Source of the DNA: Planctomycetota bacterium
GTDB taxonomy: Bacteria; Planctomycetota; UBA11346
DNA length: 34,194 bases
Direction of reading: 5' to 3'
Assembly: GCA_007695355.1 (NCBI GenBank)
Contig: REDX01000193.1
Span: 1-34,194 of the forward strand
Positions 1-7,459 of this stretch are shown piece by piece. A program made the translations under genes and the position numbers. The number at the start of each line of letters is the position of its first letter. The first letter of the stretch is position 1. Below the pieces are notes generated by a model. That model was not told where the DNA came from, ran no database searches, and was given only the letters and a program-made list of their open reading frames with translations.

Positions 1-61
1 GGACGCCCTTTCGTTGATGTTGTAGGTCGTGTGATGACAACCTTTTACATCAATTTAAGGC

Positions 62-95
62 GCCCGCCACCTTTCTTTTGGTGAGGGATGCGGGC
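62..95. other. Possible imperfect hairpin at left edge
   Basis: GCCCGCCACC (62-71) can pair with GGTG (80-83) and GCGGGC (90-95), leaving an 8-base T-rich loop and a one-sided 6-base bulge. It lies between the window edge and hisC, so it could end an upstream transcript or sit in the hisC leader. No T-run follows, so intrinsic terminator function is doubtful. I see nothing else recognisable in bases 1-109. Confidence 0.2.
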
Positions 96-148
96 TAGAC
101 CGGGGCGGCATGGTTGCCCCTGCCGAGGGGCATCTACACTGCACGCCC

Positions 149-1216
149 ATGACCTCCACCTCCCCTTCCATCGACCAGCTGGTGCAGCCCCACATTCAGG
201 GCATGCGCGGATATACTCCCGGTGAGCAGGTCAATCAGTGCCTGAAACTCAATACCAATGAGTGCGCTTGGCCCCCCTCACCCAGCGTCTTCGCGGGTTT
301 GGCCGCCTTTGTGGCCGATGGCCTACGCCTCTATCCCGATCCCCAGTCGGCCCGTCTGCGCGAGGCCGCCGGCAAGCTTTGGAACTTCCCCGCCGCCGGA
401 ATCCTGGCCGGCAATGGTTCCGATGACTGCCTGACCATCCTCTACCGCTGCCTGCTGCAGCCGGGAGATCGGGTGGCGGTGCCCTGGCCCACCTACGGCC
501 TCTACGATACCCTGGCGGCGATACAAAACGTGGAGATGGTTCATGTCCCCTGGGGCCCCGATTGGAGCCTGCCAGGGGAAGCGCTGTTGGCCAGCGGGGC
601 ACGCATGCTGCTCATCGCCAATCCCAACAATCCTTCGGCAAGTCTTATCAGCTCCGCAGAACTCTGCGCTCTCGCCAAGCGCTTTAACGGCCTACTGGTG
701 GTTGACGAAGCCTATATTGATTACGCCCCGGAGGGCAGTTCTTGCATCCCCCAACTGGCGGCCCACCCCAATATGGTGGTCCTGCGCACCTGCTCTAAGT
801 CCTACTCCCTGGCCGGCGCCCGCCTCGGTTTCTGCCTAGGCCAAGCGTCCCTCATCAGCCAGATGATGAAGGTCAAGGATAGCTATAATGTCAACGCCCT
901 CACCCAAGCGGTGGGCCTAGCGGCCTTGGGCGATCGGGCATATCACCAGCGTTTGGTGGCCGATACCCTGGCCGCGCGCGAAACCCTTGAGGAGGGTCTG
1001 CGGAAATTGGGCTGGGCCCTGGTACCAAGCAGCGGTAATTTCGTCCTCGCCGCTGCCGGCCCCCGCGCCGGTGAATGGTATGCCGGCCTGAAGCAGCGGG
1101 GCATTTTGGTGCGCTGGTGGGATACGCCGGAGTTGCGCGAATATCTGCGCATTACCGTCGGCCAGCCTGCCGATCAGCAGCGTCTGCTCGCTGCCCTGCG
1201 CGAGCTCGGGGCATGA
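149..1216 (+). CDS. hisC: Histidinol-phosphate aminotransferase HisC
   Basis: PLP-dependent class I/II aminotransferase that converts imidazole-acetol phosphate and glutamate to histidinol phosphate in histidine biosynthesis; cytoplasmic. Family motifs visible: NPNNPSA, VDEAYIDYAP, the Schiff-base lysine segment CSKSYSLAGARLGF, and the C-terminal LRITVGQP with the substrate carboxylate-binding Arg. From ATG 149 the protein is 355 aa, normal for HisC, and begins MTSTSPSIDQLVQPHIQGM, matching the usual 'LVRPHI' opening. An in-frame ATG at 110 would add 13 residues that do not look like the family; neither start has a clear Shine-Dalgarno. The stop overlaps the dxr ATG (ATGA), indicating translational coupling. 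HisC paralogues acting on tyrosine or phenylalanine look alike, so the exact substrate is inferred from the family. Confidence 0.9.
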   Translation: MTSTSPSIDQLVQPHIQGMRGYTPGEQVNQCLKLNTNECAWPPSPSVFAGLAAFVADGLRLYPDPQSARLREAAGKLWNFPAAGILAGNGSDDCLTILYRCLLQPGDRVAVPWPTYGLYDTLAAIQNVEMVHVPWGPDWSLPGEALLASGARMLLIANPNNPSASLISSAELCALAKRFNGLLVVDEAYIDYAPEGSSCIPQLAAHPNMVVLRTCSKSYSLAGARLGFCLGQASLISQMMKVKDSYNVNALTQAVGLAALGDRAYHQRLVADTLAARETLEEGLRKLGWALVPSSGNFVLAAAGPRAGEWYAGLKQRGILVRWWDTPELREYLRITVGQPADQQRLLAALRELGA

Positions 1217-2379
1217 CGCCGACGGCCCCGGTGCCGCAGCAGGCCAGCTTATGCATCCTCGGCTCTACCGGCAGCATTGGGGTGAGTACTCTAGATGTGG
1301 CGCGTCACCTGGGCATTCCCGTGCACACCCTCACCGGCCATCGCCGGCTTGACCTGCTAGCTGCCCAGGCCAAGGAATTCCGTGCCAAGCGGGTGGTCTG
1401 CGCCGATCCTGAAGACTATGCCAAGCTCAAATCCCTCTGCGCCGACTGTCCCGAAATTACCGTGGGCGCTGGCCCCCAGGCGCTGGTGGAAGCCGCCGGG
1501 GATGAACACTGCCCAGTGGTTATGACTGCCATCGTTGGTGGAGCCGGCCTCGACCCCACCTACGCCGCGGTGCAGGCCGGTAAGCGGGTGTGCATCGCCA
1601 ATAAGGAACCCCTGGTCATGGCCGGGGCGCTGATTATGGCAGCTGCCCGTGCCAGCGGTGCCACCCTGCTGCCGGTGGATTCCGAGCACTCGGCGATTTT
1701 TCAATGCCTGGAAAATCACCGTGATTCAGACATCGATCGGCTGGTACTTACCGCCTCCGGCGGCCCTTTTCGCTGCCGCCAAGATTTAAACACCGTGAGC
1801 ATTGCCGAGGCTCTGAAGCATCCGAATTGGAGCATGGGGCCCAAGATCACCATCGATTCCGCCACCCTGATGAATAAGGCCCTTGAGGTCATCGAGGCCC
1901 ACCATCTCTTCCAGGTGCCAGTAGAGCAAATCGAAGTCGTTATCCATCCGCAAAGCATTGTCCACAGCATGGTGGCCTTTGCCGATGGCTCACTGATGGC
2001 GCAGCTGGGCCAGCCGGATATGCGCACCCCCATCCAGTACAGCCTAACCTGGCCCCGCCACCTGCGCGGACCGGTGTCCTGCCCCGATCTTTTAAAAATT
2101 GCCAACCTCTCCTTTGAGGCACCGGATCGCACGCGCTTCCCGGCCCTGGACTTGGGGGCCGCCGCCGCCCGCCAGGGCGGCTTGGCGCCGGCCATTTTTA
2201 ATGCCGCCAATGAGGCTGCAGTGGCCCGCTTCCTCGACGGCAGCATTACCTTCCTCGATATTCCCCGCCTGGTTGAGCGGGCCCTGGCCACGGTCAGCAG
2301 CGGCAGCAACGCCGATCCTGATCTCGCCAGTATCCTCGCCGCCGATGCGTACACCCGCAACTGGGTGGCCTGCGCATGA
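1213..2379 (+). CDS. dxr: 1-deoxy-D-xylulose 5-phosphate reductoisomerase
   Basis: Second step of the MEP isoprenoid pathway: NADPH-dependent rearrangement and reduction of DXP to 2-C-methyl-D-erythritol 4-phosphate. Seen in order: N-terminal nucleotide-binding GSTGSIG; IANKEPLVMAG; the metal and substrate site PVDSEHSAIFQCL; LTASGGPF; the flexible-loop region HPNWSMGPKITIDSATLMNK followed by ALEVIEAHHLF; and IHPQSIVHSMVAFADGS. At 388 aa the length is normal. The start at ATG 1213 overlaps the hisC stop (ATGA) and places GSTGSIG about 15 residues in; the frame stays open upstream inside hisC but that extension is not DXR-like. The stop again overlaps the next gene by four bases, so hisC, dxr and the NAD kinase-like gene form a tightly coupled trio. 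All active-site motifs look intact. Confidence 0.96.
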   Translation: MTPTAPVPQQASLCILGSTGSIGVSTLDVARHLGIPVHTLTGHRRLDLLAAQAKEFRAKRVVCADPEDYAKLKSLCADCPEITVGAGPQALVEAAGDEHCPVVMTAIVGGAGLDPTYAAVQAGKRVCIANKEPLVMAGALIMAAARASGATLLPVDSEHSAIFQCLENHRDSDIDRLVLTASGGPFRCRQDLNTVSIAEALKHPNWSMGPKITIDSATLMNKALEVIEAHHLFQVPVEQIEVVIHPQSIVHSMVAFADGSLMAQLGQPDMRTPIQYSLTWPRHLRGPVSCPDLLKIANLSFEAPDRTRFPALDLGAAAARQGGLAPAIFNAANEAAVARFLDGSITFLDIPRLVERALATVSSGSNADPDLASILAADAYTRNWVACA

Positions 2380-3254
2380 GGCGCCAACACATATTACTGG
2401 TGACCAAGCAATCGACCCGCGATCGCTTGGGTCAAGATGATATGCAGCGATTAGTCAGTGCTGGGGTTGCCGATCCGCAGCGCCTTGAAGCCGCCCATCG
2501 CCAACACCAAGAAGCCGTTGACCAAGTGCGCAGTGCCATTGGCGCAGCGCTTGTGACAGAGGCCTGGGTTGGCCATATTACCCCAGACCATCTAAAAAAT
2601 ATTGATCTGGTGATCTGTGTTGGTGGCGATGGCACGGTGTTTGGCGTACAACGCTGGATTGCTGAGACGCCACTCATCAGCGTCAATTCTGATCCGGAAC
2701 GATCCGTCGGCCACTTCACACGCCTGCGGGCCAATCAAGTGGCCGCCACCCTCGAAGCCTGGCGGGCTGGACACAGCCAAGAACAGGCCTTACCGCGCCT
2801 AGCCGCCCGCATTCTGGATCAGGCCGGCCGCGGTCCGTTATTAATGGACACCCATCCGATCCTCAACGACTGTCTCTTCACCAACCATAATCCGGCGGAG
2901 ATGAGCCGTTATGTCATCGATACTGGAGAAGATCAGGAGTTGCACTATTCCTCGGGGGTGTGGGTTGCCACCGCCGCCGGCAGCACCGCCGCCATTGCCT
3001 CAGCAGGCTTTGGCACCACCTACGACCCGGCCGAAGCCGCCCTTCTTTTCCATGTTCGAGAACCTTTTAGCAATAGTCCCCTGCACTTAAATTCTGGCAG
3101 TCAATGTCCACCCCAGGGCCTGAGCCTCACCGCCGCCATACCCGGTATGCAAATCTCCATTGATGGCGCCCATAGCGCCCACGCCCTGCCGCCCGGGGCC
3201 CAGGTGCAATTTCGCGCTCACCCGACTGCACTGCGATTAATCCTACCCGGCTGA
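2376..3254 (+). CDS. nadK: NAD kinase-like protein
   Basis: Probable ATP-dependent NAD kinase (PF01513/PF20143 type), which makes NADP from NAD. The signature GGDGT appears as VICVGGDGTVFGV near residue 85, followed by PLISVNSDPERSVGHF. The usual NE/ND element appears as PILNDCLF, and the usual TPTGSTAY loop appears as ATAAGSTAAIASAG. At 292 aa the length is ordinary for the family. The divergent GST loop and the unusual N-terminal half resemble eukaryotic NADK3-like proteins more than E. coli NadK; this is a by-eye impression. The ATG overlaps the dxr stop (ATGA), so it is translationally coupled to an NADPH-using enzyme. The alternative is another member of the NAD kinase/diacylglycerol kinase superfamily, but the GGDGT plus ND plus GSTA order favours NAD kinase. 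Confidence 0.75.
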   Translation: MRRQHILLVTKQSTRDRLGQDDMQRLVSAGVADPQRLEAAHRQHQEAVDQVRSAIGAALVTEAWVGHITPDHLKNIDLVICVGGDGTVFGVQRWIAETPLISVNSDPERSVGHFTRLRANQVAATLEAWRAGHSQEQALPRLAARILDQAGRGPLLMDTHPILNDCLFTNHNPAEMSRYVIDTGEDQELHYSSGVWVATAAGSTAAIASAGFGTTYDPAEAALLFHVREPFSNSPLHLNSGSQCPPQGLSLTAAIPGMQISIDGAHSAHALPPGAQVQFRAHPTALRLILPG

Positions 3255-3326
3255 GCTGGGCCAGTGACCTGTCCCTAGCACATCGCCATCCTTGTGCCCG
3301 GGAGCCGGCCCCCGACGATAGCAACA

Positions 3327-4706
3327 ATGGCCATTGCTGATCTCGAACAACGCGCCAGCGAACTGGGCGACCGCCTCTGGCACATCCTCCAAGAGGATGG
3401 GCCGGGAGCCCTGGCGATTGCCGCCACCAGCCTGCGGGTGGCCGACCTTACCCGCATCCTTGAGCGCATGGGACTGCGCGAGCGCACCCTGCAAACCTTT
3501 CTCGCCCTGCCGGTGGGCCTCGCCGCCGAAGTCCTGGAAGAGGCCCATCCGGAAACCCGCGACCAACTCCTTAATGAAATCAGCGATCGCCATTTGGCGG
3601 AAATCCTGCAAGAAGCCGATGCAGACGATGCGGTATACTTCCTCGATCACCTGGATGAAGAACGCGCCGAGCACCTCCTCAACTCCCTCGACGACAATCT
3701 GCGGGCCCAATTAGAAGAGCAGTGGGATCTTGATGAGGATAGCGCCGGACGCATCATGCAGCGGGAAGTGGCCACCGTGCGCCCCTTCCATAGCGCTGAA
3801 CAGGCGGTTGCCCGCCTCCGCTCCCATCCCGATCTCCCCGATAGTCCGGTCTATGTGGTGGATGCCCAATCCCGCCTCATTGGCGTTATCGGTTACCGCG
3901 ATCTGGTGTTTGCGCAGCCGCAGTCGCGCATGAGCTCGCTCATGGATCGTGATCCCATGCAGATCACCCTCGATACCGACCGCGAGAAGGTGGCTAGCCT
4001 CATGCAGCGCTACCACCTCGCCGCCATCCCAGTGGTAGACAGCGGCAAGGTCCTGCGCGGCATGATTACCTGGGACGATGCCATCGATGTTATCGAAGCC
4101 GAGGCCCACGAAGATATGCTGGCGATGGCCGGTACCCGAGAAGATATCGAAGATAATGACGGCATCTTCCGCCGCGCCCGCTACCGCCTGCCCTTTTTAT
4201 TGGTTACCGTCTGCGGCGGCTTTGTCGTAGCCGGAGTTATCGACAGCCGCGCCGATACCCTGCTCTCGGACTTCCCCATTCTCATGGCCTTCCTGCCCCT
4301 GGTGCCGGCCCTGGGCGGAAATATCGGCCTGCAGTGTTCCACGGTCACCATCCGCTCTATCGCCCTTGGACACCACACCCCCGGGCGCCGGATGATTCGC
4401 AGCATGCGTGAAGTGGCCACCGGCAGCGTCCTCGCCGTGGCCCTGGCGGTGCTCTGCGGCCTCGGCGCCTTGGGCCTCATCCTCTTCTCCGATCAGCCCT
4501 TTATGCTCGCCGGTGTCATCGCCACCTCGCTGCTGGTAGCGGTTATTCTCGCGGCCACCCTGGGGGTGGCGATTCCCAATGCCTGCATTCGTCTCGGCAT
4601 CGATCCCGCCATCGCCGCCGGGCCCTTTATTACCATGCTCAATGACATTACCGGGGTGACCATCTACCTGATGGTGGCTAGCCTACTTCTCGCCAGCTTG
4701 GGTTAG
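3327..4706 (+). CDS. mgtE: Magnesium transporter MgtE
   Basis: Inner-membrane Mg2+ channel of the MgtE/SLC41 family. It has an acidic helical MgtE_N domain (about residues 20-125), two CBS domains (about 130-250, containing SPVYVVDAQSRLIGVIGYRD and AAIPVVDSGKVLRGMITWDD), a plug-helix region (AIDVIEAEAHEDMLAMAG) and five membrane segments from about residue 275. The pore signature PALGGNIGLQCSTVTIRSIA and the last-helix motif GPFITMLNDITGVTIYLMVA, with the conserved Asp, are intact. From ATG 3327 the protein is 459 aa, the family norm. An in-frame GTG at 3294 would add 11 residues; neither site has a good Shine-Dalgarno. It lies 72 bp after the NAD kinase-like gene. The family is gated by cytosolic Mg2+ through the N and CBS domains. 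Confidence 0.94.
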   Translation: MAIADLEQRASELGDRLWHILQEDGPGALAIAATSLRVADLTRILERMGLRERTLQTFLALPVGLAAEVLEEAHPETRDQLLNEISDRHLAEILQEADADDAVYFLDHLDEERAEHLLNSLDDNLRAQLEEQWDLDEDSAGRIMQREVATVRPFHSAEQAVARLRSHPDLPDSPVYVVDAQSRLIGVIGYRDLVFAQPQSRMSSLMDRDPMQITLDTDREKVASLMQRYHLAAIPVVDSGKVLRGMITWDDAIDVIEAEAHEDMLAMAGTREDIEDNDGIFRRARYRLPFLLVTVCGGFVVAGVIDSRADTLLSDFPILMAFLPLVPALGGNIGLQCSTVTIRSIALGHHTPGRRMIRSMREVATGSVLAVALAVLCGLGALGLILFSDQPFMLAGVIATSLLVAVILAATLGVAIPNACIRLGIDPAIAAGPFITMLNDITGVTIYLMVASLLLASLG

Positions 4707-4796
4707 GCCGCAGCAGCGAAGTTGACCTTGGCGAATATCGCAGGGGCGCGGCAGGCGGGCGGTTGCCGCCGCCGTGGCCAGCCCATGATAGCACCC

Positions 4797-5579
4797 ATGA
4801 GTACGTCATTGATTATGCACGGCGCCGCGGGGCGCATGGGCCAGCGCATCCTTTCCCTCGCCGCCGGGGATGATTCCTTCAGCATTGTCGCCGGGGTAGA
4901 CCGTCAGGAGGGTCGCTTGAGCGACTTTGGCATCCGCAGCCCGGCGCCCCTGCTGAGTCAGCTGCCCAAGCAGGCCGGGGCCGTGGTTATTGACTTTAGC
5001 CACGCCACGGCCACCCCTGGGGTGATCGCCCACTGCGCCGAGCATCAAATGCCATTGGCAATTGGCACCACCGGTCTGGATCCCGTCGCCCTCGACGCTG
5101 CCCTCGATCAGGCAGCGACTCGTATTCCGGTGCTATGGGCGCCGAATATGAGCGTAGGCGTGAATGTGGTTATCGCCACCGCCGCCCGCCTCGCCTCCGC
5201 CCTGGGCTCGGACTACGATATTGAAATCGTCGAAGCCCATCATCACCACAAGGTGGACGCGCCATCGGGCACCGCCCTCGGCATCGCCGATGCCATCGCG
5301 GCCGTTACCGGTCGCAGCCGCGCCGATTATCGGGACGGCCGCTCGGGGCACTGCGGTGCTCGACAACCCCAGGAAATCGGCATCCATGCCCTGCGCATGG
5401 GTGATGTGGTGGGCGATCACCAGGTTTATTTCGTTGGCAATGGGGAACGCATTCTCCTCGGCCACGTCGCCCATAATCGGGATATCTTCGCCCGCGGTGC
5501 CCTTCGTGCCGCGGCCTTCCTGGCCGCCGCCAAGCCCGGCCGCTATAGCATGGCCGATGCCCTGGGGCTCAGCGCCTAA
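4797..5579 (+). CDS. dapB: 4-hydroxy-tetrahydrodipicolinate reductase DapB
   Basis: NAD(P)H-dependent reductase of the diaminopimelate/lysine pathway. Evidence: Rossmann start GAAGRMGQRI within 20 residues of the ATG, DFSHATATPGVI, AIGTTGLD, the family signature EIVEAHHHHKVDAPSGTA with catalytic His and Lys, and the C-terminal GHCGARQPQEIGIHALR and GHVAHNRDIFARGA. From ATG 4797 the length is 260 aa, typical. In-frame upstream starts (ATG 4785, or 4722) would add non-homologous residues before the Rossmann strand. The gap to mgtE is 90 bp and holds only GC-rich sequence with weak self-complementarity (around 4755-4772). It probably belongs to the same transcript as its plus-strand neighbours. 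Confidence 0.95.
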   Translation: MSTSLIMHGAAGRMGQRILSLAAGDDSFSIVAGVDRQEGRLSDFGIRSPAPLLSQLPKQAGAVVIDFSHATATPGVIAHCAEHQMPLAIGTTGLDPVALDAALDQAATRIPVLWAPNMSVGVNVVIATAARLASALGSDYDIEIVEAHHHHKVDAPSGTALGIADAIAAVTGRSRADYRDGRSGHCGARQPQEIGIHALRMGDVVGDHQVYFVGNGERILLGHVAHNRDIFARGALRAAAFLAAAKPGRYSMADALGLSA

Positions 5580-5719
5580 AGCAGAATCTCGCGGCATCGG
5601 CTGCGCCCAAGCACTGCGCACCTCTCGGCCCCTATGAAAAACCAGCGAAAGCCTATGCACCGCAGCACATCACCTCGCCATCCTGCCGCCCCTGCCGCCT
5701 CCGGCAGCCTGAGCAGCTA

Positions 5720-6400
5720 ATGCCGATTCGCGCCATCTCCTTTGACTTCCACGGCACCCTTGCCCTGCCTTATCCATCACCGGGGGCGATCTATGCCGAA
5801 GTTGCCGCGGATTATGGCCTCAAGCTTCCCGTAAGCGCCCTTGACCAGCGCTTTCCTGAAGCCTTTATGGAGGTTCGGCGAGGAGCGAGTGCGGCCTATG
5901 GCGCCGACGAGAGTGACGCCCGTGACTTCTGGTTTGCCGTGGTTCGCGCCACCTTCCAGCCCCTCCTGACGCCCGAGGCAAAAGTGAGCGATACCCTTTG
6001 CATGGCGCTGTTTGCGGCCTTCGGCGAAGCGCGCCATTGGCGCCTATTGCCTGAGGCCCAAGCCTGCCTCAGTTGGTGTGCCAAGGCTGGCTTGCCAGTG
6101 GCCATCTGCTCCAATTTTGACGCTCGCATTCATCGACTGGTGGCCGCTCATGGCCTTGGCCCCTGCGCTCAAGTGCTGCCGTCAACCCTTGTGGGCACAC
6201 CGAAACCGGATCCGGAATTGCTCCTCCTGGCAATGAGCCTGTTGGAAGTGGAACCGGAAGAACTTTTACACGTCGGTGATAATCAACACGAAGACGGGGG
6301 TGCCGCCCAGGCCGCCGGCTGCCCCTGGCTTGAGGTTGCGCGAGATCACGGAGTTCAGTTAGCCGCCCTACAATCCGCCATCCAGAAGGACTTATCCTAA
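5720..6400 (+). CDS. HAD-superfamily hydrolase, motif I DFHGT
   Basis: Haloacid dehalogenase-like fold, 226 aa, probably cytoplasmic; substrate unknown. Motif I is SFDFHGTLA near the N-terminus, motif II is ICSNFD, motif III Lys is in VGTPKPDPE, and motif IV is HVGDNQHEDGGAAQAAG. The nucleophilic Asp is present, but the second Asp of the phosphatase DxD motif is His. Dehalogenase-type and HDHD3-like members also lack this Asp, so it may not be a standard phosphatase. The start codon overlaps the stop of a 28-codon frame at 5634-5720 (TAATG) and has no obvious Shine-Dalgarno. The next gene starts one base after the stop. The 140 bp upstream of 5720 hold a small CTGCCG/CGGCAG hairpin (5692-5707) and nothing else clear. 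Confidence 0.8.
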   Translation: MPIRAISFDFHGTLALPYPSPGAIYAEVAADYGLKLPVSALDQRFPEAFMEVRRGASAAYGADESDARDFWFAVVRATFQPLLTPEAKVSDTLCMALFAAFGEARHWRLLPEAQACLSWCAKAGLPVAICSNFDARIHRLVAAHGLGPCAQVLPSTLVGTPKPDPELLLLAMSLLEVEPEELLHVGDNQHEDGGAAQAAGCPWLEVARDHGVQLAALQSAIQKDLS

Positions 6401-6401
6401 G

Positions 6402-6947
6402 ATGCATGGTGCCCTACAATTATCATTACTCTTTTTCCTCGCCCTTTTGGGTGGCGGCGCCTTTCTCGGCTATCATGCCAGCCAGCGCACGGCAACCTGG
6501 GAACGCCTTGATAGAGTGATCGCCGAACGCTTTCCCGAGCTACCGGAAATCGATGTCGCCAGCCTCGACCAGTGGCTAGCGGATCCGGCCCGCGAGCCGC
6601 CTGGCATTCTCGATGCCCGTAGCCCCGAAGAATTTGCCATTAGCCGCCTGCCTGGAGCGCAGTGGGTGGGCAGCGACCGCGAATCTGCGCAGCGCGTTTC
6701 CTCGCACGAGTTGCCCCCAGAAGTTATTGTCTACAGCGCCGCAGATCCCCGCTCGGCCATTATCGTGCGCGATCTGCGCGCCGCTGGCATCGATGCGCGG
6801 ATGCTGCGCCATGGCATCTTTGCCTGGGCCAATGCGGATCTGCCACTGGAAAACGATGCTGGGGCAGCAAGCGGCGTACATCGCGGCAATACCGCCATGC
6901 AGCGCCTGCTGCGCGAAGACTTGCGCATCCGCCCCGACTCTCGTTGA
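6402..6947 (+). CDS. Membrane-anchored rhodanese-like domain protein
   Basis: 181 aa. One hydrophobic N-terminal segment (LSLLFFLALLGGGAFLGY, residues about 7-24) is a signal anchor or single membrane helix. A rhodanese homology domain follows (about 50-150): GILDARSPEEFAISRLPGA is the typical DxR..EF..GH-like block. The active-site loop reads VIVYSAADPRSAIIV where active sulfurtransferases have YCxxGxRS, so the catalytic Cys appears to be Ser. The protein is therefore unlikely to be a sulfurtransferase and may bind or scaffold. The loop Arg and the following DLRAAGI helix are kept. It starts one base after the HAD stop, so the two genes are probably co-translated; 29 bp separate it from the next gene. 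Confidence 0.78.
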   Translation: MHGALQLSLLFFLALLGGGAFLGYHASQRTATWERLDRVIAERFPELPEIDVASLDQWLADPAREPPGILDARSPEEFAISRLPGAQWVGSDRESAQRVSSHELPPEVIVYSAADPRSAIIVRDLRAAGIDARMLRHGIFAWANADLPLENDAGAASGVHRGNTAMQRLLREDLRIRPDSR

Positions 6948-6976
6948 CGCCACCTCCCAGCAAACAGGATAAAATT

Positions 6977-7459
6977 GTGACCACTCCCCAGCCACCGACG
7001 ATTTATTGGGCGGCGCCGCTCTTTACCGATGCCGAGCGTGCCTGGAATGCCGAATGCACCGCCGCCATTCGGTCTCGCCTCCCAGGCCTGCGTGTGCTGG
7101 TGCCGCAAGAATTTTGTGCCAGCCACGACCAGCACCACGGCAGCGAGGCCAAACCTGATTTTGCCGCTATTTTTCGTGATTGCCGGGCTGGCATCGATGC
7201 CGCAAATATCATGATTGCCGTTCTTGACGGGGCCGATGCTGACTCCGGCACTGCTTGGGAAATGGGCTATGCCCACGCCCGCGATCTCACCATAATCGGA
7301 TTGCGCAGCGACTGGCGTCCCGCCGAAGACGGCGGCGGCAATGCCATGCTTACCCGCTCCTGTACCGCCATTTGTCATCATATCGACGGGGTGATTGATC
7401 TGCTTGCCCAGCTCCTGCCCGCTTCCCTGCCCACCGCCATCGGAGGACACCATGTCTGA
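6977..7459 (+). CDS. Nucleoside 2-deoxyribosyltransferase-like protein
   Basis: 160 aa, family PF05014. The N-terminus IYWAAPLFTDAERAWN is the typical strand-loop of this fold, and VLDGADADSGTAWEMGYAHA carries the D..D.GT..E.GYA signature with the expected catalytic Glu. Family members cleave N-glycosidic bonds of (deoxy)nucleosides or nucleotides and may transfer the sugar to another base; the substrate here cannot be read from sequence. The start is GTG 6977, preceded by AGGA at 6966-6969 with good spacing. The frame is open further upstream, but that part overlaps the rhodanese-like gene and has no homology. It overlaps proA by 8 bp. A role in nucleotide salvage or clearing of damaged nucleotides is inference. 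Confidence 0.8.
   Translation: MTTPQPPTIYWAAPLFTDAERAWNAECTAAIRSRLPGLRVLVPQEFCASHDQHHGSEAKPDFAAIFRDCRAGIDAANIMIAVLDGADADSGTAWEMGYAHARDLTIIGLRSDWRPAEDGGGNAMLTRSCTAICHHIDGVIDLLAQLLPASLPTAIGGHHV

Noticed and set aside
1075-1212. 46-codon upstream extension of dxr inside hisC
   Set aside because: Not DXR-like; the ATGA overlap at 1213 and the position of GSTGSIG fix the start.
4755-4772. GC-rich self-complementary stretch between mgtE and dapB
   Set aside because: Short GGCGG/CCGCC pairing is expected by chance in GC-rich DNA; there is no Mg2+-responsive (M-box) structure, and it lies after rather than before mgtE.
5692-5707. CTGCCG-CCTC-CGGCAG hairpin before the HAD gene
   Set aside because: Six-base stem with no T-run, only 12 bases before a start codon; too weak to call a terminator.
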